Shown here: positions 26,915 through 35,100 of the stretch, one piece after another
Position numbering within the stretch: position 1 is the first letter of the stretch
Layout: the number at the start of each line of letters is the position of its first letter
Assembly: GCF_002760655.1 (NCBI RefSeq)
Contig: NZ_PDOC01000004.1
Coordinates: 310,001 to 374,000, forward strand
Origin: Massilia eurypsychrophila
GTDB lineage: Bacteria; Pseudomonadota; Gammaproteobacteria; Burkholderiales; Burkholderiaceae_D
Direction of reading: 5' to 3'
DNA: 64,000 nt
Translations under genes and position numbers: made by a program
The notes under the pieces: generated by a model
Told to the model about the DNA's origin: nothing
Databases searched by the model: none
The model's input: only the letters and a program-made list of their open reading frames with translations

Positions 26915-28573
26915 ATGAAACTTGGAAATGTAAAAATCGGTACTCGGCTCGCCGCCGCGTTCGCCCTTGTGCTCGCACTGACTTCGCTGATGACGGTCGT
27001 TGGCATCTGGCGCCTGCATGCCGTCGCACAGGCGAGCAGCGTAATGGACAGCGCCAATTTGAAGGAACGCCTGACGCAAGAATGGCTGCGCGGCATAGTC
27101 GCCAACTCGGTGCGCACCTTTGCCAAGGCCAGAAGCGACAACCCCAACGATCAGGCGTACTTCCAGCTCGAGATGGATAGCGAGAGCGCGAACCTGACCA
27201 AAATTCAGCAGCAACTGCAGAAGCTGGTAACGGACGCTGAGGCAAAGCGCTTGATTGATCTGATCGGCGAACGCCGGAAAGCTTACGTCGACGTCAGAAA
27301 AGCCACGTTCGCCATGCTGGGCGGCGACGATGCGCTGCTGGCTGCGCACGTCAAGACGAGGCTGCTGCCGGTGATGACGGCGTATAGCCAGTCGGTGCGC
27401 GACCTGGTCGAATTTCAAAATGGCGTGTTCGGCCGTGCCAAGGCCGATGTCGATGCGCTGGCGAGCTCCGGACGCACACTGCTGACCATGCTGGGGATCG
27501 GGGCCATGGCGCTTGGCGCGGCATGCGCGTGGCTGCTCGCGCGCAGCATTACCCGGCCAATGGCCTACGCCGTTTCGATTGCCCACGAAGTCGCCTCGGG
27601 CAACCTTGCGCATCCGATCGTCGTCAGTTCGAGGGACGAGACGGGCCAGTTGCTGCAGGCGCTAGCGGACATGAAGACGAGCCTGGTGGACATCGTCGGT
27701 GAGGTGCGGACCGGTACCGACACCATCGCAACGGCGTCGGCGCAGATCGCCGCCGGCAACCTCGATTTGTCCTCGCGCACCGAAGAACAAGCCAGCTCCC
27801 TCGAGGAAACGGCGGCCTCGATGGAAGAAATGACCAGTACCGTCAAGCAGAACGCCGAGAACGCGCGCCAGGCCAATGGGCTGGCAGCGTCCGCTTCCGA
27901 AGTGGCGTGCAAGGGAGGTGCCGTGGTAGCGCAAGTAATTGACACGATGAGTTCGATCAACGCGTCGTCAAAGCAGATCGGCGACATCATCGGCGTCATC
28001 GACAGCATCGCGTTTCAAACCAACATCCTGGCGCTCAACGCCGCCGTCGAGGCAGCGCGCGCTGGCGAACAGGGTCGCGGATTTGCCGTCGTTGCCGCCG
28101 AAGTGCGCAACCTGGCGCAGCGCTCAGCGGCGGCGGCGAAGGAAATCAAATCGCTGATCGACGACTCGGTTGTCAAAGTCGACAACGGCTCCAGGCTGGT
28201 CACTGAGGCCGGCGCCACGATGGACCAGATCGTCTTCAGCGTCAAGCGCGTCACCGACATCATGGGCGAGATCACCAGCGCGAGCAAGGAGCAGACTTCC
28301 GGGATCGAACAGATCAACCAGGCCATCAGCCAGATGGACCAGGTCACCCAGCAGAACGCGGCGCTGGTGGAAGAGGCGGCAGCGGCGGCCGAATCGTTGC
28401 AGGAGCAGGCTGGCGCGCTGGCACAGGCAGTCAGCGTATTCAAGCTTGCCGGCGATGTCGGCCCGGCTGTAATGGCGGCCGGCGTGACGACGCGGGTCCA
28501 TCGACCACGGCCCGTGGCGCCGGCCAAGCGGCTGTCGGTTGCGGCCGGGGCCGCCGAATGGGCAGCGTTCTGA
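26915..28573 (+). CDS. Methyl-accepting chemotaxis protein
   Basis: A 552-residue chemoreceptor. The first helix is near residues 11-32, a periplasmic four-helix-bundle-like sensor spans about 33-187, and the second helix is 188-209 ([22 protein letters not shown]). A HAMP domain starts [10 protein letters not shown]. The cytoplasmic rod has methylation helices ([36 protein letters not shown]) and the conserved tip [41 protein letters not shown]. The C-terminus is EWAAF, which fits the xWxxF pentapeptide that tethers CheR and CheB. The start at 26915 has AAGGA upstream. The ligand is unknown. No che genes are nearby. Confidence 0.93.
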   Translation: MKLGNVKIGTRLAAAFALVLALTSLMTVVGIWRLHAVAQASSVMDSANLKERLTQEWLRGIVANSVRTFAKARSDNPNDQAYFQLEMDSESANLTKIQQQLQKLVTDAEAKRLIDLIGERRKAYVDVRKATFAMLGGDDALLAAHVKTRLLPVMTAYSQSVRDLVEFQNGVFGRAKADVDALASSGRTLLTMLGIGAMALGAACAWLLARSITRPMAYAVSIAHEVASGNLAHPIVVSSRDETGQLLQALADMKTSLVDIVGEVRTGTDTIATASAQIAAGNLDLSSRTEEQASSLEETAASMEEMTSTVKQNAENARQANGLAASASEVACKGGAVVAQVIDTMSSINASSKQIGDIIGVIDSIAFQTNILALNAAVEAARAGEQGRGFAVVAAEVRNLAQRSAAAAKEIKSLIDDSVVKVDNGSRLVTEAGATMDQIVFSVKRVTDIMGEITSASKEQTSGIEQINQAISQMDQVTQQNAALVEEAAAAAESLQEQAGALAQAVSVFKLAGDVGPAVMAAGVTTRVHRPRPVAPAKRLSVAAGAAEWAAF

Positions 28574-28668
28574 ACGGTTCGTGGCCGCCAAAAACATGGT
28601 AGATTGAAGGCTGCTCATCGGTTGCGCAGCGCGGCCAACCGAGCCAACTACATCGGGATGGTCTGACC

Positions 28669-29151
28669 ATGAATGCTTTTGACTTCCAGGCTGCGGCCAT
28701 CGACGGCGAACAGGTTGAGCTGTCGCGCTATCACGGCAAGGTGCTGCTGATCGTAAACACCGCCAGCGCCTGCGGCTTCACGCCGCAATACAAGGGGCTC
28801 GAAGAAGCGTATCAGCAGTTCCGGGCACGCGGCTTCGAGGTGCTCGGCTTCCCATGCAACCAGTTCGGCAAGCAGGAGCCGGGCACCGAAGCGGACATTG
28901 GCGCCTTCTGCGAGAAGAACTTCGGCGTGACGTTCCCGCTGTTTGCCAAGGTCGACGTCAACGGCGAGAACGCCCACCCGCTGTTCAAGCACCTGAAGGA
29001 AGCGGCGCCTGGCCTGCTCGGCACCGAAGGCATCAAGTGGAACTTCACCAAGTTCCTCATCAATAAAGACGGCAGCGTGTACAAGCGCTATGCGCCGCAG
29101 ACCAAGCCGGAAGAAATCGTCGCCGACATCGATAAGCTGCTGGCCGCCTGA
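28669..29151 (+). CDS. Glutathione peroxidase (cysteine type)
   Basis: A 160-residue thiol peroxidase of the glutathione peroxidase family. The peroxidatic Cys35 replaces selenocysteine in NTASACGFTPQYKGLE; the other conserved blocks are GFPCNQFGKQEPG (glutamine of the active site, resolving cysteine candidate) and IKWNFTKFLINKDG (tryptophan and asparagine of the tetrad). It reduces peroxides with glutathione or, more often in bacteria, thioredoxin. No signal peptide, so it is cytoplasmic. OxyR is encoded in the window but control of this gene is not shown. Confidence 0.95.
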   Translation: MNAFDFQAAAIDGEQVELSRYHGKVLLIVNTASACGFTPQYKGLEEAYQQFRARGFEVLGFPCNQFGKQEPGTEADIGAFCEKNFGVTFPLFAKVDVNGENAHPLFKHLKEAAPGLLGTEGIKWNFTKFLINKDGSVYKRYAPQTKPEEIVADIDKLLAA

Positions 29152-29269
29152 GCGGCGTAGCGCGGCAGTTTCCACCCGGCAGCCGAGCTTGCCGAATCCT
29201 TGTGCTATCCGGTGGCCGCCGCCATGACGGCTGCGTATGCTTGACTGAACTCACCTTCAGGAGGCAACG

Positions 29270-29794
29270 ATGGACGGCGCACATTCCAGGGTGGAAGAAT
29301 TCCTCGCGACACTGCGCGAACAGGCCTTGCTGAAGGATGAAAAAACACCAGGCAGCGTGCGCTGGTACATCGCGTTTTACCAGTTGCGTGCGCCGCAGCG
29401 GCGCAAGGCTTTCCGCGCAGCAGGATTCTGCCTGCTTTTCCTGAGCATCAGCCTGCCCTTCATCACGCAGAGCGTGCCTGTGGCCAGCCAGGCGCAGGTG
29501 GCGTCGACGTTGTCGTGGCTGATCGCCATCGTGGCGGCGTCGAGTTCGTTCTTCAACTGGCAAAAGGCGTGGCAGCTGTACACGCAAACGCAGCTGACCT
29601 TGCAGTTCGCGCTGACCGAATGGGAGACGCGCACCGCTGAGGCGCGCGCTGCAGCGTCCGAAGAAGAGGCGATGCGAATCCTGAAGGCGGCGTTGCAGCA
29701 ATTGACCCGGGCGGTCAGCGATGCGGTGTCTAACGAGACGGCGCAGTATTTCGAGGGCGTCAAAGTGCCGGAGCAGCGGTCGAAGCACGCGTAG
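29270..29794 (+). CDS. Small two-helix membrane protein (DUF4231/SLATT-like)
   Basis: A 174-residue protein with an N-terminal helical part (VEEFLATLREQALLKDEKTPGSVRWYIAFYQLRAPQRRKAFRAAG) before two adjacent helices (FCLLFLSISLPFITQ; STLSWLIAIVAASSSFFNW). A long C-terminal helix with ALTEWETRTAEARAAASEEEAM follows. This plan, with a short loop between the helices and a helical tail, resembles the SLATT/DUF4231 proteins, some of which are thought to be pore-forming parts of defence or stress systems. No effector or nucleotide-signalling partner is nearby, so a defence role is not supported. A GGAGG-like site (TTCAGGAGGCAACG) precedes the ATG. Confidence 0.6.
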   Translation: MDGAHSRVEEFLATLREQALLKDEKTPGSVRWYIAFYQLRAPQRRKAFRAAGFCLLFLSISLPFITQSVPVASQAQVASTLSWLIAIVAASSSFFNWQKAWQLYTQTQLTLQFALTEWETRTAEARAAASEEEAMRILKAALQQLTRAVSDAVSNETAQYFEGVKVPEQRSKHA

Positions 29795-29879
29795 CGCGTC
29801 ACTATGCAAAGGTGGCAAGGATTTCTGCCATGCCAGCGCAGTGACGGTATCATTGGATATCGTGAACTGGGAGCTGACC

Positions 29880-30158
29880 ATGGAGATGAAGCGCGTGAAT
29901 GCCGGCAAACTGCGGGCGATCGGCTACGACAGCCGCCAACGCCTGCTGCGCGTCGAACTCGACGACGGCAGCGCCATCGAATACGCCGGCGTCGACAGCG
30001 AGGTGTGGCGCAAGCTGTCCACCTCGGGCGCCGCGTGGAGCTACTATCGCGACAAGATCGAGGAAGAGTTCAGCGGAAAACGGGCGGCGCCGCGCGCGTC
30101 ATCGCAGTCGCGCGACGCCCTCAATGACTTGTTCGGCACGGCGGACGACCAAGGCTAG
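29880..30158 (+). CDS. KTSC domain protein
   Basis: A 92-residue protein: RVNAGKLRAIGYDSRQRLLRVELDDGSAIEYAGVDSEVWRKLSTSGAAWSYYRDKI. This is the KTSC fold (lysyl-tRNA synthetase C-terminal-associated small domain), thought to bind RNA or nucleic acid. A polar tail (KRAAPRASSQSRDALNDLFG) follows. The ATG at 29880 has GGAG 6 bases upstream. Its TAG stop overlaps the TAG stop of convergent glcF through a shared CTAG. Confidence 0.82.
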   Translation: MEMKRVNAGKLRAIGYDSRQRLLRVELDDGSAIEYAGVDSEVWRKLSTSGAAWSYYRDKIEEEFSGKRAAPRASSQSRDALNDLFGTADDQG

Positions 30159-31378
30159 TGCGCCAGCGCGCGGTCGATCAGCTCGATCCAATGCGTCACC
30201 GGCGTGTCGGTGCCCGACTGCAGATGCGTCAGGCAGCCGATATTGGCCGAGACGATTTCTTCGGCGCCGGTCGCCCGCAGGTTCGCCAGCTTCTGGTCGC
30301 GCAGCGCATGCGACAGCTCCGGCTGCAGCACCGAATACGTGCCCGCCGAGCCGCAGCAAATGTGGCTGTCGGCGCACAGCGTGACGTCGACGCCGGCCGC
30401 GCGCAGCACGCCTTCGACCTTGCCGCGAATCTGCTGGCCATGCTGCAGCGTGCATGGCGGATGGTAGGCGACGCGCTTGGTGATCTTGCCCTTCAGGCGC
30501 GCGCCTAATTCGGTTTCGAATTCCGGCATGATTTCCGACAGGTCGCGCGTCATGCTCGAGATGCGCTCCGCTTTGGCCGCGTACGCGCTGTCGTGCGCCA
30601 GTAGATGGCCATACTCCTTGACCGTCACGCCGCAACCCGACGCGTTCATGACGATCGCCTCGACCTGGTCGACGTACGGCCACCAGGCGTCGATGTTGCG
30701 GCGCATGTCGTCAAGGCCGCCGTCCTGGTCGTTCATGTGGAAGCGCAGCGCGCCGCAGCAGCCAGCCTTTGGCGCGACCACCAGCTGCACGCCGACCGCG
30801 TCGAGCACCCGCGCGGTCGAGCTGTTGATGTTCGGCCCCATCGACGGCTGCACGCAGCCTTCCAGCACCAGCATCTTGCGCGCATGCGTGCGGGTCGGCC
30901 ATACGCCGGCGGCAGGCGTCGCGGGCAGCTTGTCCTGCAGATTTTTCGACAGCAGCGGGCGCACCAGCTGGCCGGCCTTGAACGCCGGCTTGAACAGCCA
31001 CTCGCGCGGCAGCGACTCCTTCAGCACGGTGCGGGTGATGCGCTCGCTGAGCGGGCGCGATACGCGCTCCTCGACCACCCTGCGGCCGATATCGGCCAGG
31101 CGGCCATACTTGACGCCCGAAGGACAGGTCGTTTCGCAGTTGCGGCAGGTGAGGCAGCGGTCGAGGTGGATCTGCGTCTTGCGGGTCGGCTCGGCGCCTT
31201 CGAGCACCTGCTTGATCAGGTAGATGCGCCCGCGCGGCCCGTCGAGTTCATCGCCGAGCAGCTGGTAGGTCGGACAAGTCGCCGTGCAGAAGCCGCAGTG
31301 GACGCAGGCGCGCAGGATGGCCTCCGCTTCGTCGCCTTCGCGGGTGCCTTTGATGAAATCGGCGAGATTGGTTTGCAT
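30155..31378 (-). CDS. glcF: Glycolate oxidase iron-sulfur subunit
   Basis: A 407-residue subunit that passes electrons from the flavin subunits of glycolate oxidase to the quinone pool. Two 4Fe-4S motifs are near the start (ACVHCGFCTATCPTY; CLTCRNCETTCPSGVKYG). Two CCG domains follow, with the marks LEGCVQPSMGPNIN...KAGCCGALRFH and HPPCTLQHGQQI...SHICCGSAGTYS. It is the last gene of glcD-glcE-lipoprotein-glcF; its start is 15 bases after the lipoprotein stop. Confidence 0.95.
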   Translation of the reverse strand: MQTNLADFIKGTREGDEAEAILRACVHCGFCTATCPTYQLLGDELDGPRGRIYLIKQVLEGAEPTRKTQIHLDRCLTCRNCETTCPSGVKYGRLADIGRRVVEERVSRPLSERITRTVLKESLPREWLFKPAFKAGQLVRPLLSKNLQDKLPATPAAGVWPTRTHARKMLVLEGCVQPSMGPNINSSTARVLDAVGVQLVVAPKAGCCGALRFHMNDQDGGLDDMRRNIDAWWPYVDQVEAIVMNASGCGVTVKEYGHLLAHDSAYAAKAERISSMTRDLSEIMPEFETELGARLKGKITKRVAYHPPCTLQHGQQIRGKVEGVLRAAGVDVTLCADSHICCGSAGTYSVLQPELSHALRDQKLANLRATGAEEIVSANIGCLTHLQSGTDTPVTHWIELIDRALAH

Positions 31379-31393
31379 GATCCTTTGGTTTCT

Positions 31394-31630
31394 CTACTGG
31401 CGACCCGGCGGATTCGGCTTTTCGCTGAGCCCGCGCCTGAGCTTTTCCCGGTCGCGTTCATATTGTTCAAAATTCGGGCCGATGCGCTTCAAGCACGCAT
31501 TGCGGTCTTCGATCAACTTCATGCGGTTGCAGCGGTTGGTATCGGCGTCCTGCCCGATATCATAAAGCAGGCCGCATCCGGATGCAGACAACATCACAGC
31601 CAGGCACAACAAGGGCGGCAGTATCTTCAT
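31394..31630 (-). CDS. Small predicted lipoprotein between glcE and glcF
   Basis: A 78-residue protein. MKILPPLLCLAVMLSASGCGLLYDIG is a lipoprotein signal with the lipid cysteine near residue 19. The mature part is short and charged: QDADTNRCNRMKLIEDRNACLKRIGPNFEQYERDREKLRRGLSEKPNPPGRQ, with one CxxxxxxxxxxxC cysteine pair. I do not recognise a family. Its place inside the glycolate oxidase genes suggests co-transcription with glcF; a link to glycolate is only inferred. Confidence 0.7.
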   Translation of the reverse strand: MKILPPLLCLAVMLSASGCGLLYDIGQDADTNRCNRMKLIEDRNACLKRIGPNFEQYERDREKLRRGLSEKPNPPGRQ

Positions 31631-31740
31631 TTTGGCTCGGGGACGTGGTGGCTGAGGGAGCTGCCATCATAACCAGCCACCCGCGCCCGCCGCATATTAA
31701 TTTTGCAAGTACCACCATGCGGTCCCTCTTGGCCCGATTT

Positions 31741-32811
31741 TCAGTACATCCGCCCAGGATTGAAAATGTGCGACGGATCGAACGACGCCTTGAGCCGTTC
31801 GTGGATCCGCGCGATCGCCGGCGCCAGCGGCTGGAACACGCCGACGCTCTTGTCGCCGCCGCGAAACAGCGTTGCGTGTCCGCCCACCGCCGTCACCGCG
31901 CTGCGTATGTTCTGCGCGGTGGCCGCGTCGCCGCTCGCTTTCAGCCAGCGCTGGGCGCCGCCCCATTCGATCAGCTGCTCGCCTTTCAGGATGATGGCCC
32001 CGGTGGTGGCCGGCACCGACAGGCGCCAGATGCTGTCGGCGCCCGCAAAGAACAAGTGCTGCTGCTCGCGCACGCTGGCCCAGAATGCGCGCGCATCGTC
32101 GACTGGCGCGCCGCCGAACTGGCGCGCCGCCGCGTCGACCGCGGCCTGCGCGCCGGACAGGCGCACCGTCAGCTGCCCATCGTGCCAGCAGCTGGCCGAC
32201 AGCGGCAGCGGCTGGCCGCCCCACTCGTTGAGCCGGCGCAGCGCGTCGATCTCGCTCATCTCGAAGCGCAACGTCGTCTCGCGCACCGCCAGCGGCAGCA
32301 CCTTGATCGAGTGCTGCAGCATCAGGCCGAGCGTGCCCATCGAGCCGGCCAGCAGGCGCGACACATCGTAGCCTGCGACGTTCTTCATGACCTGGCCGCC
32401 GAAGGTGAGCACTTCGCCGGTGCCGTCCATCAGCACGGCGCCCAGCACGAAGTCGCGCACGGCGCCGCTGGTGGCGCGGCGCGGACCGGATAAACCTGAG
32501 GCGATGGCCCCACCGAAGGTGGCGCCGTCGCCGAAATACGGCGGCTCGAAGGCCAGCATCTGGTGGCGCTCGGCCAGCGCGGCCTCGATCTCGGCCAGCG
32601 GCGTGCCGCAGCGCGCGGTGATCACCAGCTCGGTCGGCTCGTAGTCGACGATGCCTTTGTGGCCGCGCGTGTCGAGAAGGTCGCCGGCCAGCGCCTGGCC
32701 GTACCAGTCCTTGGTGCCGCCGCCGCGGATGCGCAAGGTGCGCTTGTCGGCCGCTGCCGAGCGCACCTGCTGCCTGAATTGTTCAATTTGCGGCTCTGTC
32801 ATTGTCGTCAT
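31741..32811 (-). CDS. glcE: Glycolate oxidase FAD-binding subunit GlcE
   Basis: A 356-residue FAD-binding type 4 protein, the smaller flavin subunit of glycolate oxidase. RTLRIRGGGTKDWYG is the FAD phosphate-binding part. FEPPYFGDGATFGGAIASGLSGPRRATSGAVRDFVLGAVLMDGTGEVLTFGGQVMKNVAGYDVSRLLAGSMGTLG is highly typical of GlcE. The start MTTMTEPQ at 32811 lies 7 bases after the glcD stop; the second ATG at 32802 is possible. The length is normal. Confidence 0.93.
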   Translation of the reverse strand: MTTMTEPQIEQFRQQVRSAAADKRTLRIRGGGTKDWYGQALAGDLLDTRGHKGIVDYEPTELVITARCGTPLAEIEAALAERHQMLAFEPPYFGDGATFGGAIASGLSGPRRATSGAVRDFVLGAVLMDGTGEVLTFGGQVMKNVAGYDVSRLLAGSMGTLGLMLQHSIKVLPLAVRETTLRFEMSEIDALRRLNEWGGQPLPLSASCWHDGQLTVRLSGAQAAVDAAARQFGGAPVDDARAFWASVREQQHLFFAGADSIWRLSVPATTGAIILKGEQLIEWGGAQRWLKASGDAATAQNIRSAVTAVGGHATLFRGGDKSVGVFQPLAPAIARIHERLKASFDPSHIFNPGRMY

Positions 32812-32818
32812 TCGCTTG

Positions 32819-34300
32819 TCAAAAACGCGGCAGGTCGGCGAACGGCAGCACGCCGCCGCTGACCCGCATCTTGCCGAATTCGGCACAGCGGTTCAAGGTG
32901 GGGATCGCCTTGTCCGGATTGAGCAGGAACGGCACGTCGAACGAGCGCTTCACCGCGAAAAACATATCAAGCTCGGGCCGGGTGAACTGCACGCACATCG
33001 AGTTGATCTTCTCTTTGCCGACACCGTGTTCGCCCGTGATGGTGCCGCCCACTTCGACGCACAGCGCGAGGATGGCGGCGCCGAACGCTTCGGCGCGGTC
33101 GAATTCGCCCGGCTGGTTGGCGTCGAACAGGATCAGCGGGTGCAGGTTGCCGTCGCCGGCGTGGAACACGTTGGCGCAGCGCAGGCCGTATTCGGCTTCC
33201 ATCAGCTCGATGCCGGTCAGGACCTGGGCCAGCTTCTTGCGCGGGATGGTGCCGTCCATGCAGTAGTAGTCGGGCGAGATGCGGCCCGCCGCCGGGAAGG
33301 CGTTCTTGCGGCCGGACCAGAACTTCATCCGTTCGGCCTCGGTCTGCGATACCTGGATGGCGCTGGCGCCGGCCGCCTGCAGCACCGCCGTCATGCGTTC
33401 GATTTCTTCGTCGACCTCGAGCTGGGTGCCGTCGGCTTCGCACAGCAGGATGGCGGCGGCGTCGATGTCGTAGCCGGCCTTGACGAACGGCTCGACCATG
33501 CGCGACGAGGTACGGTCCATCATTTCGAGGCCGGCCGGGATGATGCCGGCCGCGATGACGCTCGCCACCGCGTTGCCGCCGGTGACGACGTCATCGAACG
33601 AGGCCATGATCACGCGCGCCGATTGCGGCTTGGGCACCAGCTTGACGGTCACTTCGGTGACGATGCCGAGCATGCCTTCGGAGCCGATGAATACGGCCAG
33701 CAGGTCGAGGCCAGGCGCGTCGAGCGCCTCGCCGCCCAGTTCAATGATCTCGCCGTCGATGGTGGCCACGCGCACGCGCAGCACGTTGTGCACAGTCAGG
33801 CCGTACTTGAGGCAGTGGACGCCGCCCGAGTTCTCCGCCACATTGCCGCCGATGGTGCAGGCGATTTGCGACGACGGGTCGGGGGCGTAGTACAAGCCGT
33901 GCGGCGCCGCCGCTTCCGAGATGGCCAGGTTGCGCACGCCCGGCTGGACGACGGCGGTGCGCGCATACTGGTCGACGCGGACGATCTTGTTGAGCCGCGC
34001 GGTCGAGATGACGACGCCGTCGTGCAGCGGCAGCGCGCCGCCGGACAGACCCGTGCCGGCGCCGCGCGGCACGATCGGCACCTTCAGGTCGCGGCAGATG
34101 TTAAGGATCGCCAGCACCTGTTGTTCGGTGTCGGGCAAGGTGACGACCATCGGCAGCTGGCGGTAGGCCGCCAGGCCGTCGCATTCGTAGGGACGGGTGT
34201 CTTCCGGGTCGGACAGCACGCAGCGCTCGGGCAAGGCGGCACGCAGTGCTGTGGCTACCTGCTGCCGGCGCACGGGATCGATTGTGAGGGATTGGGACAT
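32819..34300 (-). CDS. glcD: Glycolate oxidase FAD subunit GlcD
   Basis: A 493-residue FAD-linked oxidase that converts glycolate to glyoxylate. VPIVPRGAGTGLSGGALPLHDGVVIS and GNVAENSGGVHCLKYGLTVHNVL form the FAD site. The C-terminal domain has FHAGDGNLHPLILFD and EVGGTITGEHGVGKEKI, the catalytic HxGDGNxH and EHGxG blocks of this family. It is the first gene of the glc operon, divergent from cobO with 71 bases between the two starts. Confidence 0.95.
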   Translation of the reverse strand: MSQSLTIDPVRRQQVATALRAALPERCVLSDPEDTRPYECDGLAAYRQLPMVVTLPDTEQQVLAILNICRDLKVPIVPRGAGTGLSGGALPLHDGVVISTARLNKIVRVDQYARTAVVQPGVRNLAISEAAAPHGLYYAPDPSSQIACTIGGNVAENSGGVHCLKYGLTVHNVLRVRVATIDGEIIELGGEALDAPGLDLLAVFIGSEGMLGIVTEVTVKLVPKPQSARVIMASFDDVVTGGNAVASVIAAGIIPAGLEMMDRTSSRMVEPFVKAGYDIDAAAILLCEADGTQLEVDEEIERMTAVLQAAGASAIQVSQTEAERMKFWSGRKNAFPAAGRISPDYYCMDGTIPRKKLAQVLTGIELMEAEYGLRCANVFHAGDGNLHPLILFDANQPGEFDRAEAFGAAILALCVEVGGTITGEHGVGKEKINSMCVQFTRPELDMFFAVKRSFDVPFLLNPDKAIPTLNRCAEFGKMRVSGGVLPFADLPRF

Positions 34301-34371
34301 AAGTCGATTGTACTGGATTGTCGTTATGCCGTATCCTCGACATTATTCGATTCGCAGAACCAGGGAAAATT

Positions 34372-34926
34372 ATGGGCAACAGGCTTTCAAAGATCGCCAC
34401 GCGCACCGGCGACAACGGCACCACCGGCTTGGGCGACGGCAGCCGCACCGAGAAGGACAGCGCGCGTATCGAGTCGCTCGGCGACGTCGATGAACTCAAC
34501 AGCTTCGTCGGGCTGCTGCTGTGCGAGGAGATGCCGGCCGATCTGCGCGAAGAGCTGGTCTTGATCCAGCACGACCTGTTCGACCTGGGCGGAGAGCTGT
34601 GCATTCCGGGCTACCAGATGATCACCGACGTGCACGTGGGCCGGCTCGACGATTTGCTCGAGAAGTACAACGCCAATCTGCCGGTGTTAAAAGAGTTCAT
34701 CCTGCCGGCCGGCTCGCGGGCCGCGTCGCTTGCGCACGTGTGCCGCACGGTGTGCCGGCGCGCCGAGCGCAGCATCGTCACGCTGGGCAAGAACGAGACG
34801 ATCAACGAGCATCCGCGGCAGTATGTGAACCGGCTGTCGGACCTGATGTTCGTGTTGTCGCGCGTGCTGAACCGCTTTGCCGGCGGCAGCGACGTGCTGT
34901 GGCAGCACGACAGGGGTCGGGTCTGA
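34372..34926 (+). CDS. Cob(I)yrinic acid a,c-diamide/cobalamin adenosyltransferase (PduO type)
   Basis: A 184-residue adenosyltransferase that makes adenosylcobalamin from cob(I)alamin and ATP. The ATP-binding N-terminus is KIATRTGDNGTTGLGDGSRTEKDSARIESLGDVDELNSFVG; FILPAGSRAASLAHVCRTVCRRAERS and NRLSDLMFVLSRVLNR are also PduO signatures. ATG 34372 has AGGGA 6 bases upstream. The last residues (HDRGRV) and the TGA come from the start of a family 1 repeat (CGGGTCTGA), so the native C-terminus may have been replaced. Confidence 0.93.
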   Translation: MGNRLSKIATRTGDNGTTGLGDGSRTEKDSARIESLGDVDELNSFVGLLLCEEMPADLREELVLIQHDLFDLGGELCIPGYQMITDVHVGRLDDLLEKYNANLPVLKEFILPAGSRAASLAHVCRTVCRRAERSIVTLGKNETINEHPRQYVNRLSDLMFVLSRVLNRFAGGSDVLWQHDRGRV

Positions 34927-35098
34927 TATTCGGACATTTCGGCGCGGGGGTCAGGTCTGACATTCGGACATTTCGGCATCTTGAAATGTTCGAATGTCAG
35001 ACCTGACCCCAGCTTTTTTGCGGCCGCGTGAACGCCGGGGTCAGGTCTGCCATTCGAACATTTGAAAAGCTAAATGTCCGAATAACAGACCTGACCCC
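34913..35098. repeat. Cluster of family 1 palindromic repeats between cobO and dxs
   Basis: One solo forward arm (34913-34939, GGGGTCGGGTCTGATATTCG then GACATTT) is followed by two full hairpin elements. The first has arms 34947-34973 (GGGGTCAGGTCTGACATTCG then GACATTT) and 34984-35010. The second has arms 35037-35063 and 35072-35098. Each pair has one or two mismatches. The cluster fills the whole gap between convergent cobO and dxs. It begins inside the cobO stop region and ends directly at the dxs stop (TAG-CTGGGG on the minus strand). Confidence 0.9.
34947..35018 (+). terminator. Possible intrinsic terminator formed by a family 1 repeat
   Basis: The first full hairpin (34947-35010) is followed after AG-C by TTTTTT (35013-35018), so on the plus strand it has the stem plus U-run form of an intrinsic terminator for cobO. 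The stem is long (about 27 base pairs with two mismatches), which is unusual for a standard terminator. Confidence 0.5.
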
Positions 35099-35100
35099 AG

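Noticed and set aside
29270-30158. Defence island around the SLATT-like and KTSC genes
   Set aside because: No nuclease, NTPase, cyclase or other defence partner is present and the neighbours are housekeeping genes.
34913-35098. CRISPR array
   Set aside because: Units are inverted as well as direct, spacing is irregular, there are few copies and no cas genes.
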